Notes under the pieces: generated by a model | Database searches by the model: none | Seen by the model: only the letters and a program-made list of their open reading frames with translations | Told to the model about the DNA's origin: nothing | Shown here: in pieces, positions 61,666-64,000 of the stretch | Layout of the letters: every line of letters starts with the position of its first letter | Numbering within the stretch: the stretch's first letter is position 1 | Translations under genes and position numbers: made by a program | Assembly (NCBI GenBank): GCA_030697365.1 | Contig: JAUYQH010000061.1 | Coordinates: forward strand, 1 to 64,000 | Length of the DNA: 64,000 nt | DNA from: Novosphingobium sp. | GTDB lineage: Bacteria > Pseudomonadota > Alphaproteobacteria > Sphingomonadales > Sphingomonadaceae | Direction of reading: 5' to 3'

Positions 61666-64000
61666 TCGGCGGCCACCGCGAACGGCGCCTCCTGTCCCGC
61701 GCTCCACTGCGTGGGGTCGTCGGGATAGGCGACCCGCTCGATCGCTGCCTCCATCGGCAAACCTTGCGCCACCAGCGCCTCGATGTCGGCGAAGACCTTC
61801 GGGCTCGACGAGTAGATCGTCGCTGAATACGGGTCGAGCACGAGCCGGCCGACGGCGAGCGTTTCAGGGCCCTTTATCATCACATCCGAATATTCGACGC
61901 CGTTGCGCTTGAGGCTGCGCATCAACGTTTCGGTCGAGGCCGACATCTCGAAGCGGTCATGCTTCATGAAATCGGAGATCGATTCGGGCTTTTGCTGAAG
62001 GATCAGAAACCAGTCGCTGTTTTCGAGCGCCGCCACCGAGCCTTCGGATTTGTAATAGTCGTTGAGCGATTGCGTAGCGGTGATCAGCGACGCGCCGTAT
62101 TTGCGACAGGTGCGGGCATAGGTTTCGACGAACTCGGCCATCGCCCCGCCCTTGAGCATCTGCCAGGCTTCATCCATGATCAGCGCCTTGCGGCGCGCGC
62201 GGTCGAGCTTGCGCATCGACTGCGACGACATGAACATGATCGCGGTGAGCACGACCGCGCGCAGCTCTTCACGGCTCGACAGGTCCGACAGCTCGAACAC
62301 GGTCAGATCGGCGTTCAGTTTGAAGGTGGCTTCGCCGTCGAAAAACTTGCCGTAAGTGCCGCTGGTCCCGAACGGCAGCATCGACACCGCGAGGCTGCGC
62401 GAGAGGCCGTCTTCGTTGGCCATCAATCCGGCGATGACATCGTCGACCGCGCCATTGCGGCCCTTCTCGCTCCACACCGCGTTGACGACGCCGTCGATCA
62501 GTCCGCGTTCGGTGTCATTGAGCCGGTCGATGTGCCGCGCCATCTGACTGACCATGGCTTTGAGCATCGACAGGCAATCGAGCTTGTAGTCGTCGTCGTC
62601 CTCAGCCGCGTCGGCGTCGATCATCGAGAACGGGTTGATGCAGAAGCCCGACGAGAGCGTGAACTCGATGAACGCTCCGCCCTGGAGCTTGCACGAATGC
62701 TCGAAGCTGCGTCCATCGTCGATGACGATGACATTCGCAGCCGCACCGCACAGCGCCGAACACAGCTCCTGCAACGCCACCGACTTGCCCGATCCCGACT
62801 TGCCGAACACGGCTACATTGTGATTGCCCGCCGCATTCTCGAACGGCGACCAGAAGAACGGCTCGCCGCGCCTGCCAATCAGCAGCAGATGGGGGGTGTC
62901 GCCGCCTTTGTACTCGCCCTGGAACGGCGCGAGGTTGGCGGCTGTCGTCGTGAGCATGGTGCGCATCCGCTTCATGCGCTCGAGATCGCGGCCCAGGCCC
63001 GACGCGATCGTCATCGGCAGACAGGCCAGGAAGCCGACCATCTGCATGTGCTTCTCGTTGTGGAGATCCCACCCGCACGCCTTGTACATCGATTTGAGGA
63101 TGCGTTCGTTGGTCTCGCCCCTGCCCTTGGGGCTGAACGCGGTCACCCCGTAGAATGCGCGCACCAGTTTGTTCCCCTGGCGCAGTTCTTCCTGAATGTG
63201 CTGCCACTCGACGCTTTGTTCCTTGAGCTGCGGCAGAAACCGCGCCGACTTGGAATCGGCCAGGCTCGAGGTCCGCATGAACTTGTAGGCCGCCTTGTTC
63301 TGCGAGGCGGTCGCATCGGGATAGATCAGGCAAAGCGTGGTCGCGACCGGGCACGGCAGGCGCAGCTTGTCGGTGAACAGATCGCCGATCAGACGCGCAC
63401 AATCCCACGGCGCCCAGCGCGGCGGCAGGTTGCGAACCGCATAGGAGCGCACCTCGAAATTGTCGGGATACATATCGCCGATCTCGGGAATGCCGTCCTT
63501 GTCGACACCGGTGGCGCGCAGCCGCTCTGTCCGGAATTCGAGCCGGTCGGGGAAGTGACGCACTTCCATGTCGCGCCGGACCGCCTGGTCGGCAATCGGG
63601 TCGAAGGCGTTGTAGGCCACCGGATCGTCGCCCGCCGCGGTCGTCGGCGAGGTGATGTCGTCAATCAGCGCCAGCAGATTTACCGGGTCGATTACCCGCG
63701 ACGGCACATCGATCGAGCGCAGCGCGGACTGGATCGTCTCGGCCAGCGCTACCAGCTCATCATCGCCGACACTGAGCGCATCGGGAATTCCGATCGAGAT
63801 GATGAGCCGGAAATGCCTCAGATGAAACGGCGCATCCTTGGAGAGCGAGGTCCACACGCCCGACGACAGATAGTCGGTGCGGTGCTTGGCGATTCGCTCG
63901 TAGATGCCTGCGGCCCAATAGCGCGGCACGAACCATTCGGAGAGTTTGGCGCCGACCCGCGACGAGGCGAAGTTGACGATCTGGATGACCGCGCCGGGAG
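61662..64000 (-). CDS. traC: Type IV secretion ATPase TraC (5' end beyond the window)
   Basis: The VirB4-class ATPase that powers F-type pilus assembly. The frame is open through the right edge, giving about 778 visible residues; the N-terminus is missing. Walker A is GKSGSGKSVALQEL (near 62790), and Walker B is KALIMDEAWQML near 62160-62190. The family C-terminal pattern follows (YGASLITATQSLNDYY, LILQQKPESISDFMKHDRF). The ATG-like GTG at 63929 is internal, because VNFASSRVGAKLSEWF precedes it in phase. A four-base overlap joins it to the next gene. Confidence 0.95.
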   Translation of the reverse strand, partial: PGAVIQIVNFASSRVGAKLSEWFVPRYWAAGIYERIAKHRTDYLSSGVWTSLSKDAPFHLRHFRLIISIGIPDALSVGDDELVALAETIQSALRSIDVPSRVIDPVNLLALIDDITSPTTAAGDDPVAYNAFDPIADQAVRRDMEVRHFPDRLEFRTERLRATGVDKDGIPEIGDMYPDNFEVRSYAVRNLPPRWAPWDCARLIGDLFTDKLRLPCPVATTLCLIYPDATASQNKAAYKFMRTSSLADSKSARFLPQLKEQSVEWQHIQEELRQGNKLVRAFYGVTAFSPKGRGETNERILKSMYKACGWDLHNEKHMQMVGFLACLPMTIASGLGRDLERMKRMRTMLTTTAANLAPFQGEYKGGDTPHLLLIGRRGEPFFWSPFENAAGNHNVAVFGKSGSGKSVALQELCSALCGAAANVIVIDDGRSFEHSCKLQGGAFIEFTLSSGFCINPFSMIDADAAEDDDDYKLDCLSMLKAMVSQMARHIDRLNDTERGLIDGVVNAVWSEKGRNGAVDDVIAGLMANEDGLSRSLAVSMLPFGTSGTYGKFFDGEATFKLNADLTVFELSDLSSREELRAVVLTAIMFMSSQSMRKLDRARRKALIMDEAWQMLKGGAMAEFVETYARTCRKYGASLITATQSLNDYYKSEGSVAALENSDWFLILQQKPESISDFMKHDRFEMSASTETLMRSLKRNGVEYSDVMIKGPETLAVGRLVLDPYSATIYSSSPKVFADIEALVAQGLPMEAAIERVAYPDDPTQWSAGQEAPFAVAAE

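Noticed and set aside
1..64000. CRISPR arrays, insertion sequences, integrase, replication initiator, rRNA or tRNA genes
   Set aside because: No regularly spaced repeats, transposase or recombinase motifs, rep-like proteins or RNA genes were seen.

Overview
The window is GC-rich DNA (roughly 65% GC by eye) with dense, overlapping genes. Gene content points to an alphaproteobacterium of the Sphingomonadales (Novosphingobium, Sphingobium, Erythrobacter or a relative). The combination of a strawberry-notch helicase, ParB, ArdC, DUF736, a DUF2493/SLOG protein, a MobF relaxase and an F-type type IV secretion system is characteristic of plasmids and integrative conjugative elements of that group. 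I see no replication initiator, integrase, transposase, tRNA or rRNA, so whether this is a plasmid or an integrated element is not decidable from the window.

Layout. (1) 1-4280, plus strand: the end of a nitrate/nitrite assimilation operon (nirB 3' end, nirD, nasA, cobA) joined by overlapping stop/start codons. (2) 4345-8561, minus strand: a DUF2339 multi-spanning membrane protein and a DUF3999 lipoprotein, translationally coupled. (3) 9047-22373, mostly plus: the accessory block of the conjugative element, with a methyltransferase/strawberry-notch helicase fusion, an Xre/MbcA-RES toxin-antitoxin pair between two small membrane proteins, a ParB-like nuclease-domain protein, the ArdC antirestriction protein and six uncharacterised genes. 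(4) 22668-26154, minus: a subtilase plus AAA ATPase pair matching the IetAS plasmid-incompatibility/anti-phage system. (5) 26155-27294: a gene-poor stretch dominated by a long imperfect inverted repeat. (6) 27295-36481: DUF736, DUF2493, a candidate oriT/regulatory region, a ribbon-helix-helix protein, the coupling protein TraD and the MobF relaxase TraI. (7) 36546-45507, minus: a tightly overlapping operon of AbiEi-like, AbiEii-like, YhaO-like and YhaN-like proteins (the last split by two compensating frameshifts), then a DUF4143 ATPase and a winged-helix-like protein. (8) 46529-47880: a second RES toxin with a larger HTH antitoxin. (9) 48014-64000, minus: the F-type transfer operon (lytic transglycosylase, traG, traH, traF, traN, trbC, traU, traW, S26 peptidase, trbI, traC) running off the right edge.

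How it works together. TraI nicks and unwinds the element at oriT (best candidate 29.57-29.75 kb), TraD couples the nucleoprotein to the TraC-powered channel, and the TraH/F/N/U/W/TrbC proteins assemble and stabilise the F-like pilus and mating pair. If DNA leaves with the tra genes last, the first DNA to enter a recipient would carry DUF736, DUF2493, IetAS, ArdC, ParB and the helicase/methyltransferase, a typical content for a leading region that counters host defences. The long inverted repeat lies in that interval, where single-strand promoters occur in other conjugative plasmids. Two toxin-antitoxin modules, IetAS and the AbiE/YhaO/YhaN operon add stability and probable phage defence.
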